64,000 nucleotides of DNA from positions 1 through 64,000 of the forward strand of contig NZ_JAUSOO010000005.1 of assembly GCF_030656115.1 (NCBI RefSeq). The letters are read 5' to 3'. The DNA is from Hydrogenophaga sp. (GTDB lineage Bacteria; Pseudomonadota; Gammaproteobacteria; Burkholderiales; Burkholderiaceae_C). Of the stretch, positions 1-9,302 are shown in pieces. Position 1 is the stretch's first letter; each line of letters begins with the position of its first letter. The translations under genes were made by a program, and so were the position numbers. The notes beneath the pieces were generated by a model. That model was given only the letters and a program-made list of their open reading frames with translations, ran no database searches and was not told the DNA's origin.

Positions 1-127
1 ATTTCCTGAGTGTTCCCTCAGGCATGTTCAGCTCTTGGGCAACGGTTCGCACGCTTTTGTCCCCGCGCTCTCGCACTTTGATCAAGGCCTGGTTTTCAAA
101 CTCTTTGGAGTGATGGTTTCTTTTCAT
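1..127 (-). CDS. IS3-type transposase OrfA, N-terminal part (runs off the window)
   Basis: Reading leftwards from the ATG at 127, the frame gives a basic N-terminus beginning MKRNHHSKEF, followed by a helix-turn-helix region that includes KSVRTVAEELNMPEGTL. This is the DNA-binding start of IS3/IS911-type OrfA proteins. The gene continues past the left edge, so its integrity cannot be judged. The sequence just upstream of the start contains what looks like an element terminus (169-184). The family assignment rests on the HTH pattern only. Confidence 0.6.
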   Translation of the reverse strand, partial: MKRNHHSKEFENQALIKVRERGDKSVRTVAQELNMPEGTLRK

Positions 128-168
128 GGGGTGTCGCTTCGATGTGGGTTGTCCACAATTTCGGGGGC

Positions 169-184
169 GACAAATAGTCTGACA
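169..184. repeat. Putative insertion-sequence terminus
   Basis: The 16-mer GACAAATAGTCTGACA lies 42 bp upstream of the OrfA start. Its reverse complement, TGTCAGACTATTTGTC, differs at one base from the sequence at 47635-47650, which sits inside a broken IS630 transposase. Two nearly identical copies next to transposase debris suggest a shared IS end. The element family is not identified. Confidence 0.45.
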
Positions 185-315
185 TGGGGGGAGACTGACG
201 AGGAAGCGATATTGACCGGACTTGGGAAGACGTACTTGTTTGACTTCTGCCGATAAATTACGGAAAAATTTCTTGGAGACCGTTTATGAACAGTATTGGA
301 GCCTATGCCGATACT

Positions 316-1728
316 GGTTGTTCGAACCATCCCGTATACACAAGTCAGATCCCACCGCTCTGGCGCGCATACCGTAGACCTTCGACAAAGACGGCCACGT
401 CCTGCATGCCCGGCCAGATCGACTTGACCCCCGGCTCGCCATCGCCTTTGCGCGCCAGAAATCCTCCGAGCTGCGCGATCAGCGGCAGCACCGTGTTGCG
501 TTCGGACACCGCCTTGAGCACGGGCTTCTTGTTCAGGATGAACGCCGCCTTCCACTCGTCGGCCTCGAACATCAGGTCCGCCGGCAGCTCCGCCAGCGCA
601 CGCCCCAGCCGCATCAACCGGTTGATGCGCCAGGCAATGACCAGGTACAGGGCCAGCGCCGTCTGCAACCGCTCGCTGTCACCGAGTTGCAGCCGCTCGA
701 CGCGGCAGCACTCCTTGAGCATCAGGAAGAACAGCTCGATTTCCCAGCGCGCCCGGTACCAGTCGATGAGCTCGCAGGCCTGCTCTAGCGTGTTCGCTTC
801 CCGATTCGTCAGCAAGCGCCAGACCACCGGCTTGACGCCCGCGCAGGCGCATCAATTTCGGCCGCCATCACGCAGGTCACCTCCAGTTCAACCTTGGCGC
901 TGTCCTTCAACATCACCCGCTCGATGCGCACCTGCTGTTGGACCGAGCGGGCCTTGCGTCCACGGCCAGCGGGCAGCTCAAAGCGCACACAGCCCAGCAC
1001 CGGCGCCTGGCCCACCTTCTCCCACAGCTTGCCGTCCTCGGGCAAGGCCCGGTTATGCTGGCTACGCACCAGGTAGTCGGCCGCGTGGTTAAGCTCACGC
1101 GCGCGAACCAGCAGCGCCATGATGTCGCTTTCTCGGTCGCACACGCAGACATGCCGCGTCTGCCCCAGCCTCAGCGCCTGCTCAGCCACACGCTCATAGC
1201 TCTCGATCCAACGCATGCTCTCCAGCGCTCCAGGGCGCGTGCCGTCTGCCGCCTTGAACTCGCGCGCCCAGGTCCACGCATTGGTCACACCCAGCAACTC
1301 GCGATCGGGCGTCACCACATAGGTTGGGTGCAGGTACAGATCGCGTTGGGCCTCGTAGCACAGCGGCCCCAGGACCGTTGAAGTCGAGCTCGGTAGTGTC
1401 CTGCAGGCACAGCACCACCGGGTGCTGGCCGATGCGCTGCTCGCTGGCTTGTCAATGCGCATGCATCACGTCGTCCCAGTTGACGTCCTCGTTCGACAGG
1501 AAGCGGTACGCTGCCACCGTCTCGCTCCAGTTCTGACACGCATTCAGAAAACTTGCCTCGGGCTTCTGGGCCAGCCGCTCGGCCAGCAGCACTGCCCTGC
1601 GGTTGAGCCGCGCATCGCCCAGATCCAGGGTCCCGAATTCTTTCGCCGCCCAGCTCACACCCGTACTCCGGTCATCACAAAGCCGTCATCCTACGAGATG
1701 TGTATAACGGGATGCGTTCGAGCCAGCC
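316..1728 (-). mobile_element. Decayed IS4-family (Tn5/IS50-like) insertion sequence
   Basis: The element is bounded by imperfect inverted repeats. The left end, about 316-344, contains TTCGAACCATCCCGTATACA. The right end, about 1699-1728 read on the minus strand, contains CTCGAACGCATCCCGTTATA. TATACACA within the ends resembles IS50-type termini. The length of about 1.4 kb suits a one-gene IS4-family element. I could not identify a convincing target duplication. The transposase inside is broken, so the copy should be immobile without help in trans. Confidence 0.6.
345..1658 (-). pseudogene. IS4-family transposase, disrupted
   Basis: A Tn5-like transposase starts at 1658 with the typical N-terminal domain (EFGTLDLGDARLNRR, then AAYRFLSNEDVNW). 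An in-frame TGA lies at 1452-1454. Past it the same frame gives VVLCLQDTTELDFNG, which carries the first catalytic Asp. A frameshift or small deletion near 1370-1380 then moves reading to the frame giving LGPLCYEAQRDLYLHPTYV and CVCDRESDI (second Asp). A further one-base shift near 830-850 leads into VVWRLLTNREA and the Y-(2)-R-(3)-E-(6)-K signature (YRARWEIELFFLMLK). One stop and two frameshifts make this a pseudogene, although all domains remain recognisable. Confidence 0.8.
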
Positions 1729-1876
1729 TTCGCCACGAATCGGTGTGAATTCATGTGCGCAACGATAGCTATTGTCTGCATGTGGTTGAAATCCCTAGCA
1801 CCAGCACTTCTGGTCCCTGTTACAGTGGAGACAAAATTTAACAATGTAGGTGTTTGAGGTGCGCAGGTTAACCGTC

Positions 1877-3850
1877 ATGAAGAACCGAACAGGCTGGGTA
1901 TGTGGTCTTTTGCTGTCCAGCGCACTGGCGTTGCAAGGATGCGCGGCGGACGGAGTTCCTAAAGTCCAGCCGATTGAAGAAGTCCATGGCAGCACATCAA
2001 CCAAGCCAGTGAATGACGACATTTTCATCCCCAGTGGGGTGTTCCCCAGTACAGGCGAAAAAGCGCAACCGCCAGTTGCGTACGACAACCAGCTGAGCGA
2101 TGCAGCCAAAGCCAGCACCGTGGGCAGTGCCGGACCATTGATGCCCAGCGTATGGCTTTATGTCTCACTCAGTTCCCAGGCTTTTTTAAATGGGACCGAG
2201 TTGGATTCGGGGGTAAATACCCGGGTATGGGAAACCTTTTTACGAAAATACGGATTTCCATTCAAAACGATCATCGGCCCTGAAAAGTTAGAAAACAGTG
2301 CTCCTGGAGTGTTGGTGTTGCCCTCTTTGGTGGCGTTGTCGGAGCGTGAAAAGCAGGCAATTATGAAGTTTCGCGCGCAAGGTGGAAGCGTGCTTAGCAC
2401 TTGGCTTACAGGCGTGCGTGATGAGCACGGAGTTTGGCAAGGGTTCGCATTCATGAAGGCAGGGTTGAATGTAGATGTTGTTGGGGATACGCAAGCTGAA
2501 GAAGAAGAGCATTTTATGATGGCGTACGGCGACAGCCCGGTGCTTCATAGCTTGTTGGCTGGGCAGCGAATTTGGCTTGAACGCCTTAAAGGTGTGTATC
2601 CCTTGCGACTTCAGGGGCAACAAGCCGCCGCACAGATCATGGACTGGCCTCGTCTGTCTATTGGCAAGAAAGTGAACGCTACACTTGTTTTTGGTGAACA
2701 TCGGCAGCCCACAGGTATGCTGTCTCGCTCGGTGGTTATGGGCTATCCAGAACGCTTATGGTTATCGGCCGACCCCAAAGCCATGGAAGCTATTGCGCAC
2801 AATTCTCTGACATGGTTATTTCGCCAGCCAGATGCGCGCTTGGCGGCATGGCCCCACGCATACAGCAATGCGTTATCAATAGCTGTCGTAGCACCTGAAG
2901 TCATTGATGACTTTGATCTGGCTTTCGCAGAGCGAATCGAAGAAATAGGGGTTAAAGCTACCTACTATTCCTTGTCGGTAAAAGCTGCCAAGTCCCCATC
3001 AATACTTAAAAAGTTACAGGAACAGGGCCACGAACTGGGCTACATGGCTGATTATTTCGAAGGTTTTCAGGGGCAGCCTGCTGACAAGCAAGCCAATCGC
3101 TTAAAACTTATGAAACAAGAGTTTGCCCAAGCTGGATTGGTGATCGGTGACACAATTGGTTTCTATGCGCCCATGGAAGCTCAGGACAAAATTACCGAAG
3201 GTTTATTAAACCAACAGGGGTTTACATACTTTGTGACATTCATGGACAAGACAGATGGACGCTTGCCAGTGCTATTACCCCGCGCACCAGGTGTTGACAG
3301 CACATCACAACCTTTGGTGATGTTACCTCGAACGCAGAGCGGCCCTGAAGATCTCATGATCGAAGGCGATCCTGATGAGGGGCTCAAAAAATACTTGGCA
3401 GAGTTTGAGTCTGCATTAGCCATGGGGGGATTGCTGTTTGTACGGTTTCCTAATCAGACGCTGCTTGATGATGAGCAACTCGATGCCATTTTGGGTCAAA
3501 TGAAAACCCATGCAAAGCGTCTGTGGATGGCACCCAATGGTGCTGTAGCTCGTTGGTGGCTTGAGCGAAATCGCGTCAGTGTTCAGATGGATATGGCCAA
3601 CGGCGCACTCCGTTTATCGGTTACTGTGGCGGGAAATACGCCCTTGTCGTTGCCTCCCTCGGTAACAGTCAACTTGCCTTATGCGAATGATTCTCTCAAG
3701 CTGGTACCGATTGGCCCGCAGGAGGCAACTCTTATTAATATGGTTGCTTTGGATCCTTGGCGTGTGGCTGTATCCCTGGGCCAACTTGCACCAGGAACAC
3801 ATCGTTGGAAAATGCAGTTTGAGAGAGCGGTTCTCATTAATAAAAGATGA
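1877..3850 (+). CDS. Lipoprotein with degenerate NodB-like deacetylase domain (paralogue 1)
   Basis: I use the ATG at 1877 (MKNRTGWVCG), which puts a signal peptide with lipobox L-Q-G-C directly at the N-terminus; this predicts an outer-membrane or periplasmic lipoprotein of about 657 residues. The N-terminal half has a Rossmann-like stretch (GVLVLPSLVALSEREK, then RAQGGSVLSTW) resembling glutamine-amidotransferase-like domains. The C-terminal half aligns with the NodB-like fold of the paralogue at 9303-11039. However, the catalytic Asp pair, the metal-binding His-x3-His (here GHELGYMADYF), the Arg of R-A-P (here FYAP) and the late His are all replaced. It is therefore probably not an active deacetylase and may bind polysaccharide. 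It lies 16 bp upstream of the algF-like gene, so it likely heads that operon. Confidence 0.7.
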   Translation: MKNRTGWVCGLLLSSALALQGCAADGVPKVQPIEEVHGSTSTKPVNDDIFIPSGVFPSTGEKAQPPVAYDNQLSDAAKASTVGSAGPLMPSVWLYVSLSSQAFLNGTELDSGVNTRVWETFLRKYGFPFKTIIGPEKLENSAPGVLVLPSLVALSEREKQAIMKFRAQGGSVLSTWLTGVRDEHGVWQGFAFMKAGLNVDVVGDTQAEEEEHFMMAYGDSPVLHSLLAGQRIWLERLKGVYPLRLQGQQAAAQIMDWPRLSIGKKVNATLVFGEHRQPTGMLSRSVVMGYPERLWLSADPKAMEAIAHNSLTWLFRQPDARLAAWPHAYSNALSIAVVAPEVIDDFDLAFAERIEEIGVKATYYSLSVKAAKSPSILKKLQEQGHELGYMADYFEGFQGQPADKQANRLKLMKQEFAQAGLVIGDTIGFYAPMEAQDKITEGLLNQQGFTYFVTFMDKTDGRLPVLLPRAPGVDSTSQPLVMLPRTQSGPEDLMIEGDPDEGLKKYLAEFESALAMGGLLFVRFPNQTLLDDEQLDAILGQMKTHAKRLWMAPNGAVARWWLERNRVSVQMDMANGALRLSVTVAGNTPLSLPPSVTVNLPYANDSLKLVPIGPQEATLINMVALDPWRVAVSLGQLAPGTHRWKMQFERAVLINKR

Positions 3851-3866
3851 TTGATATAGGATACAC

Positions 3867-4574
3867 ATGACATTGCATTTCAAATGGTCGCTATTTGCTT
3901 GTACACGGCGTATGGCTGTGGTTTGGTTGGGTTGTTTGCTTCTTGTGTCAGCACAGGCTCAACCCACTGGTCTGCTCTACGATCCGGAGCCTCCAGTTGA
4001 CTCAGGATATGTGCGCGTGATGATGGCTGCTGACATACCAAAGGTCTCGGTGGTGGTGGATGGGAAAATTAGGGTTCCATCTTTGGATAAAAATCAAATT
4101 AGTGACTATATGGTGATGGGTGTCGGAAAACACAGAATAGAGATGTTATCTGTCGGAAGAACTGCTGCATCCATAGAACTTGATGTAGTTCGTGCATCTG
4201 TAATGACGTTGGTCTTTACTTCGGCTGGCGCAGCCCCGCAAGTGTTTGTTGACAAAATCAGTACCAATAAACTCAAAGCTATGCTCAGCGTTTATCAGTT
4301 GGCAAGTAAGGATGAACCATTGGATATTTTGACCAGTGATGGAGCTACAAAAGTATTTTCCAGTTTGGCATATGGTAAGTTAGGGGCCATGCAGGTCAAC
4401 CCCATATCAGTTACGCTGATCGCTACAAATCCCGGTGATAAAACGTCATTGGCAAATGCTTCTTTGGTCATGACGCAAGGGGGAGCCTACAGCGTGTTTT
4501 TGTTGCCCACCAAGATTGACAAAATTGTTGCGGTTGTTGTACAAAATAAAATTGAACGATATACGGGTAAATAA
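3867..4574 (+). CDS. AlgF-like alginate-type O-acetylation protein
   Basis: A secreted protein of 235 residues with an N-terminal hydrophobic signal ending near SAQAQ. Just after cleavage it has the AlgF-type opening GLLYDPEPPVDSGYVRVMMA, followed by two predicted beta-rich halves. AlgF in alginate producers is a periplasmic adaptor that works with AlgI and AlgJ/AlgX during O-acetylation of the polymer; it has no known catalytic motif, and none is seen here. The gene sits between deacetylase-like paralogue 1 (16 bp gap) and an AlgJ/AlgX-like gene (29 bp gap), which supports the assignment. No alginate backbone genes are nearby, so the acetylated polymer is unknown. Codon use is AT-rich relative to the housekeeping genes. 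Confidence 0.72.
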   Translation: MTLHFKWSLFACTRRMAVVWLGCLLLVSAQAQPTGLLYDPEPPVDSGYVRVMMAADIPKVSVVVDGKIRVPSLDKNQISDYMVMGVGKHRIEMLSVGRTAASIELDVVRASVMTLVFTSAGAAPQVFVDKISTNKLKAMLSVYQLASKDEPLDILTSDGATKVFSSLAYGKLGAMQVNPISVTLIATNPGDKTSLANASLVMTQGGAYSVFLLPTKIDKIVAVVVQNKIERYTGK

Positions 4575-4603
4575 GTTTTTCTATACTTGATGGAAATATT
4601 GCT

Positions 4604-5599
4604 ATGAAACTTAAATCAACTTTTACATACTGCGCTCTGGTCGCTGCTGCTACTCTATCTCTCTCTGCTCAAGCTCAAGACGGTTCGACAGTGGTAGTGG
4701 GTAAAAATAATTGGTTGTTTACCAAATATGAATTTGCCCATCCTTCTGATGCGGCTGATACCCAAGCGACTATTCAGATGCTAGAAAAGATTAACAAGAT
4801 GTTTGAGCGAAAGGGTATTGCTCTTGCATTGGCAATAGTGCCATCCAAGATAAGAGTGAATGCTGATCAGTTGCCCGATGGTGTTAAGTTAGATGAGTAC
4901 ACGGCGCAAAAATATGAGAATGCTGTCAAGTCTTTGAAGGCTTCTGGCGTCAATGTTGTTAATCTGAATCAATCCTTCTTGAATAGCCCTGACCGTGAAG
5001 GTGAGAAGTCGCTTTTTATGCGGCTTGATACCCATTGGTCGAATTCGGGTGCTATGTTGGCCGCCGAAACTATTAAGGCAGAAATAGATGTAAATCCAAT
5101 CCTTAAAGCTGCATGGGGTGCTACGCCAGAAGAAAAATACACACTGACCTGGAATGCAAGAAGTACTCCAGTGCGTACACGCGACTTGGTAAGGCTGCTT
5201 CCGAGTGGCTCAGCGAATTACCCCCCTGAGTTGGTATTACAGTTTAAAGTCAAAAGAGATAATGAATCGAGTGCTGGATTGCTTGCTGGCGGTGATGCTA
5301 CGTTGATAACGGCAATTGGGAGTAGTTATTCCAATAAAAATACTGGTTATCCTGATGCTCTCCGATATGTGTTGCAGAGAAATATTTTGGATATATCCAT
5401 TCCCGTCGATCAAGGTCCTTGGGTAGGAATGGAATCCTATTTGAAAGATGAAGCTTTCAAAACTACTAAGCCAAAAATGATTATTTGGGAGATTCCTGAG
5501 CGTGAACTTCGTTCGCCTCCAAACTACAAGCATCGTGATGCTCGGTATGTAATTGATAATAATGATTGGTTGTCTCGGGTTGATGCGCTTTTGAAATGA
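4604..5599 (+). CDS. AlgJ/AlgX-like SGNH O-acetyltransferase (copy 1, periplasmic)
   Basis: A 331-residue protein with a cleavable Sec signal (ending SAQAQ). The SGNH-type catalytic elements of the AlgJ/AlgX family are present: D142-x-H144 in LDTHWSNSG, and the nucleophile S241 in GSSYS. The conserved family tail IIWEIPERELRSPP also matches copy 2. AlgJ and AlgX move acetyl groups from AlgI to the exopolysaccharide in the periplasm. There is no carbohydrate-binding module after the catalytic domain, so AlgJ-like size is the better match. Unlike copy 2 (13524-14645), it has no N-terminal membrane anchor. It is the third gene of a tight cluster with the algF-like gene. Confidence 0.75.
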   Translation: MKLKSTFTYCALVAAATLSLSAQAQDGSTVVVGKNNWLFTKYEFAHPSDAADTQATIQMLEKINKMFERKGIALALAIVPSKIRVNADQLPDGVKLDEYTAQKYENAVKSLKASGVNVVNLNQSFLNSPDREGEKSLFMRLDTHWSNSGAMLAAETIKAEIDVNPILKAAWGATPEEKYTLTWNARSTPVRTRDLVRLLPSGSANYPPELVLQFKVKRDNESSAGLLAGGDATLITAIGSSYSNKNTGYPDALRYVLQRNILDISIPVDQGPWVGMESYLKDEAFKTTKPKMIIWEIPERELRSPPNYKHRDARYVIDNNDWLSRVDALLK

Positions 5600-7247
5600 G
5601 ATTTGTGTATTGTTTCGTTCTTTATCCTTCGTAACTTGTGCCAAGCTATTAGGCAGTGCTATTCGTCTAGATTTTCTGCGTCATGGTGTTTCTTGTTGAA
5701 TGTCAGCGGCTTGCAGGAATTTTATATGAGGTGATTTGTCTACTGGCTTGGTGTTTTTTAAGCTATCGTGTGCTGTTTGATTTAAAAGTTGATCGGCAAG
5801 GAGAGCAGTAGCGATATGACTGTTTGTTGTGGTTGGGTGAATTGTGAGTTTCTTGCAAAGTGGAGATTTATTTTTTGGCAATGTGGTGGGTAACGATAGT
5901 TTCAATTTTGCCGTTTTTTACCCTGATCATTAAGCGCTTGGATTGATTTTTTAATTAAGTCACCCTGCAGAAGATTTTCATCGTATTCAGGCTCGCTGTG
6001 TGGATTCTGTAAGGTGAGAGTGGTACTCAGATGAAGTGGAAAACTTCATGAAGATGACTTAATGTAGGAGCGGTTCGGAGTAATTGATTGCAAACTCTAA
6101 GTAATTATGACTCCAATATTTATTTGCAGGGTGTGTTGAGTGAAATTTATTATCATTCGCAATAGGTGACTTGGGTTGACGAAAGAGGCGAATTTGATGT
6201 GGCCAAAGATAGACGTGTTTTAAGACTTGATGCTTTGTCCAATAATCGCGTAAATAATAGGTTGTTTTACTTCGTATGAGTTGTTTTTTATCATTAGAAG
6301 CTACCACTCTTTTTGTTGGCGTTACCTCTCTACTTACGGAGAGCTTTGCGATGAAAATTATGTGAAAAACTTCTATTGATTGAATTGTGTCAGTAGAAAT
6401 TTATAAGCTGTGGCGCTCGCTTACTTACAGGGATTTCATTTAGGGCCCAGCGTTGACACGATCACCATGAATCGTGAGTGGTATAGAACCTCCGTGCAGA
6501 TGGCCGAGATTATTTGGTGAATCTGTAGATGCAGGTGCCGCATTGTGCGCACGATAGAAGTCTTGCCTGCGGAGTTTTTGTCCCACCGTAGGCCCTGAGT
6601 GCGCCGGCCTCATTCGCAAGGAGCAGGCCACAACCCCCAATCGCACTTGGCTTGTGAAAGGAGTGTCGGCAGTATTTTTGTGCACCTCTGGGAGACTGAC
6701 ACAGGTAGCTCTTTTTCTCGCACAGTGCAATTGGTGCAGAAAGCTAAAGCTAAAAACTTGTTGAGTTTGATCCTGTGCTTGCATTCAACGTGTTGGACAA
6801 TGTTTGCACACGAGAGCGGCTTTGCGACGAAGTTGCTCAGTGTTGAGTTTGGGTTGGGTGTCCAGATTTCTTTGTGGCGATTAGACGGTTCCGCCCATGA
6901 TTGACGAAGATGCTGTGACCACCTTCATCAATACTGAGTGCTGTGTGGCTTTTAAAGCATATCGATTTCTGTTTTTGCCATGCAGTGATGGTACATCTTC
7001 CCCACGTATATTTGATATTCTTGTCTTTGATTGTTGCGGTTGGTGAAAATAGCTGGGATATCATTTTCTGATAATTTCGAAATTGCAATTTGAAACATTT
7101 GATATATAAATCTAAATTGTTTCAAATCCTGATGTGTTTCTTGAATGTGCATGCAAATTATGCAGACACTGCTTGAGTTATGAAATGAAATTCCTGTTTG
7201 GATACAATTTTTGTTGATTGTGTTTAATGATTCTGGAAAATCAAGAT
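5600..7247. other. 1.65-kb AT-rich stretch without an intact gene
   Basis: No reading frame here is long enough, or similar enough to a known family, to call intact. Short open frames on both strands are interrupted by stops. The stretch is AT-rich, except for a more GC-rich patch near 6430-6700. Frames on the minus strand between 5681 and 6307 look like pieces of a decayed SGNH hydrolase and are listed separately. The remainder may hold the promoter region for the gene starting at 7248, but I see no confident -35/-10 pair. Confidence 0.5.
5681..6307 (-). pseudogene. Possible remnant of an SGNH-type hydrolase
   Basis: Three protein-like minus-strand frames follow one another, separated by stops and frameshifts. 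One runs from 6307 (LIRSKTTYYLRDYW). A second, near 6050-5910, includes ENLLQGDLIKKSIQALN. A third, from 5905, includes KLTIHPTTTNSHIATALLAD, which resembles the C-terminal D-x-x-H-P block and following helix of SGNH hydrolases. Such enzymes fit the acetylation locus around it. The similarity is judged by eye and weak; it could equally be chance in AT-rich DNA. Confidence 0.25.
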
Positions 7248-9167
7248 ATGTTCAAGTGTCACGGATTGATTTTTTCAAGAAGTTTTTTTTGGCTTTCACT
7301 TGTCATATCGATGACGGGGTGCAGTTCACTTTCCATCGACAAATCATCTCAATTTATGGGTGAATTTGTAACCTCTATACAGGCAATAAGTGCCCCTCAA
7401 GAATTGGGTGGAGAACAAGCGAATCAAGGTCCATTGCACAAACCTAGGCAGTGGCAGAGGAAGCGAAAAAGCTTTGTTCCGAGTGATCCAAGTCAGGTTC
7501 GCGTATGGTTATTTTCTTCGCTGGCATCACAAGCTCAATTGATGAGGCTTGGGGCTGATCCAACCACTGGAATTCGAATGTGGGAGAACTACTTAAATTT
7601 TAACAGAATTCCTTTTGTTCGTATTACATCGGCTGATGATATTGATACAGCAAAAATATCGGGGGTACTGATATTGCCCTCGGTGGTGGTAATGAGTGAG
7701 TCTGAAAAAGAAGCGGTTAAGCGGTGGCGAGAAAGAGGTGGTTCAGTTCTTTCAACTTGGTTGAGTGCTGCATATTCAGCAACAGGCGAGTCAATAGGTT
7801 ATTCGTTCATGCGTGATGTTTTGGATGTGGTTGTTTCCGGGAATACGCAGGATGAAATTGACGATACCTATATGGTCATGAAAGGTGATAACCCTGTTTC
7901 AAATTCGCCGGCAGGGTTGCGTGTATGGTTGGAACGCGTTCCAAATCAACTGCCTTTAAGATTGATTGGAAAAAATGAGGCTGCTTATATCATGAGCTGG
8001 TCTCGTACTTTAGGCGCAAAAAAACCAGCTGGACTGATTGCTTTTGATGAGCGACGTATTTCAAAAGATATTACGTCACGCACAGTTACGCTCGGGTTTC
8101 CTGAACAAAATTGGTTGCGCTCTGATACGAGACAATTGTCAGCGATTACACGTGGTGCATTATCTTGGTTATTTAGAGAGCCTCATGCTTATGTTGGTGC
8201 ATGGCCTTCTCCTTATCAGAATGCTATCCTATTTGCGATACAAGCTGCAGAACCAGTTAGGCAAGCTGAGGTTGATATTGGAAATGCTTATCGTAAATTG
8301 GGAGGGGTGGCGACTTACTACGTTTTAGGCAGTAATATCGACAAAGCGGTACCTTTTGTTGAAAAAATTGCAGCGCAAGGTCATGAAATTGGTTTTTATG
8401 GTGACATATTCGAATCGTTCGACAAACAGCCTGAAAGTCAGCAGCTTGAACGTTTGGAGACAATGAAGAAGCAAGTTTTAAAATCGGGTCTCAAAATTCA
8501 AGAGCCGTTTAGTTTTTCGACGCCAATGAATGGTTATGATAGTACTACTCGTCGTTTATTGGAGGAGAAAGGTTTCGGAAATTATTTATCCTTCATGGAG
8601 TTAACTGAAAGTGCATTGCCTTTCGTTGCCAGTAGAAATTCCGATGGATCGCCAAGAACTACCGTTTTACCGCGCACATTGACTTCACCGGAAGAGGTTA
8701 TCATGGAGTTTGGGGCAGAAGATGGTATGACAAGTTATTTAGATTCGTTGGATATGTCTACGAAAATGGGTGGAATTTCTGTGGTTTCTATTCCATCTGA
8801 GAACCTGATTCCGCCTGAAGAGCTGCGACGCTTATTCGATAAGTTTTCCAAGTTAAATGATCAATCATGGTTCTCTTCTGCACGTCAAATTTCACATTGG
8901 TGGAGTCAACGTGAAGGCATCTCTGTTTTACTAGAGCCACACCCACAAGGCTATTCACTTTCCACAACGGTCACTAAAGCGATATCTTCATCTAATTCGA
9001 TTGGTATTTGGATTAATCTTCCTCGGTTAGATAGCAGGATTCAATTTCTTGGATTGACAGATACGGACAAATCTCCAGCTGTACTCGTTAAGGATGGTTT
9101 TCGGGTGGTCATGAATTTGAGTGTTCCTGCTGTTGGGCAAAAAAAATGGTTGATTAAGTTTGATTGA
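7248..9167 (+). CDS. Lipoprotein with degenerate NodB-like deacetylase domain (paralogue 2)
   Basis: About 639 residues from the ATG at 7248, which has GGAAAA about 10 bp upstream; earlier TTG (7218) and ATG (7227) codons lack a visible ribosome site. The signal peptide ends in a lipobox, M-T-G-C. The domain order matches paralogue 1: a Rossmann-like segment (GVLILPSVVVMSESEKEAV, then GGSVLSTWLS) followed by a NodB-like domain. The metal-binding His-x3-His is replaced (GHEIGFYGDIF), R-A-P has become S-T-P, the first catalytic Asp motif is absent and the late His is lost, so deacetylase activity is unlikely. Paralogue 3 follows after 135 bp. AT-rich codon use fits the surrounding island. Confidence 0.68.
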   Translation: MFKCHGLIFSRSFFWLSLVISMTGCSSLSIDKSSQFMGEFVTSIQAISAPQELGGEQANQGPLHKPRQWQRKRKSFVPSDPSQVRVWLFSSLASQAQLMRLGADPTTGIRMWENYLNFNRIPFVRITSADDIDTAKISGVLILPSVVVMSESEKEAVKRWRERGGSVLSTWLSAAYSATGESIGYSFMRDVLDVVVSGNTQDEIDDTYMVMKGDNPVSNSPAGLRVWLERVPNQLPLRLIGKNEAAYIMSWSRTLGAKKPAGLIAFDERRISKDITSRTVTLGFPEQNWLRSDTRQLSAITRGALSWLFREPHAYVGAWPSPYQNAILFAIQAAEPVRQAEVDIGNAYRKLGGVATYYVLGSNIDKAVPFVEKIAAQGHEIGFYGDIFESFDKQPESQQLERLETMKKQVLKSGLKIQEPFSFSTPMNGYDSTTRRLLEEKGFGNYLSFMELTESALPFVASRNSDGSPRTTVLPRTLTSPEEVIMEFGAEDGMTSYLDSLDMSTKMGGISVVSIPSENLIPPEELRRLFDKFSKLNDQSWFSSARQISHWWSQREGISVLLEPHPQGYSLSTTVTKAISSSNSIGIWINLPRLDSRIQFLGLTDTDKSPAVLVKDGFRVVMNLSVPAVGQKKWLIKFD

Positions 9168-9302
9168 TTTTGATAAATTGTTGTAGGTTGCTTGTTGAGT
9201 TCGGATGGGTGGTGTTTTTAGTTATTTTCGCAGGTCTGGTTATTGTTTTTTGCTTAATGAATTTTTTGAATATTTTCATGTTGATGGAATTTTTTTACTT
9301 AC

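Noticed and set aside
6440-6904. Two overlapping frames of about 100 codons on opposite strands in the AT-rich gap
   Set aside because: Neither has a ribosome site or any family pattern I recognise; their composition does not resemble neighbouring proteins.
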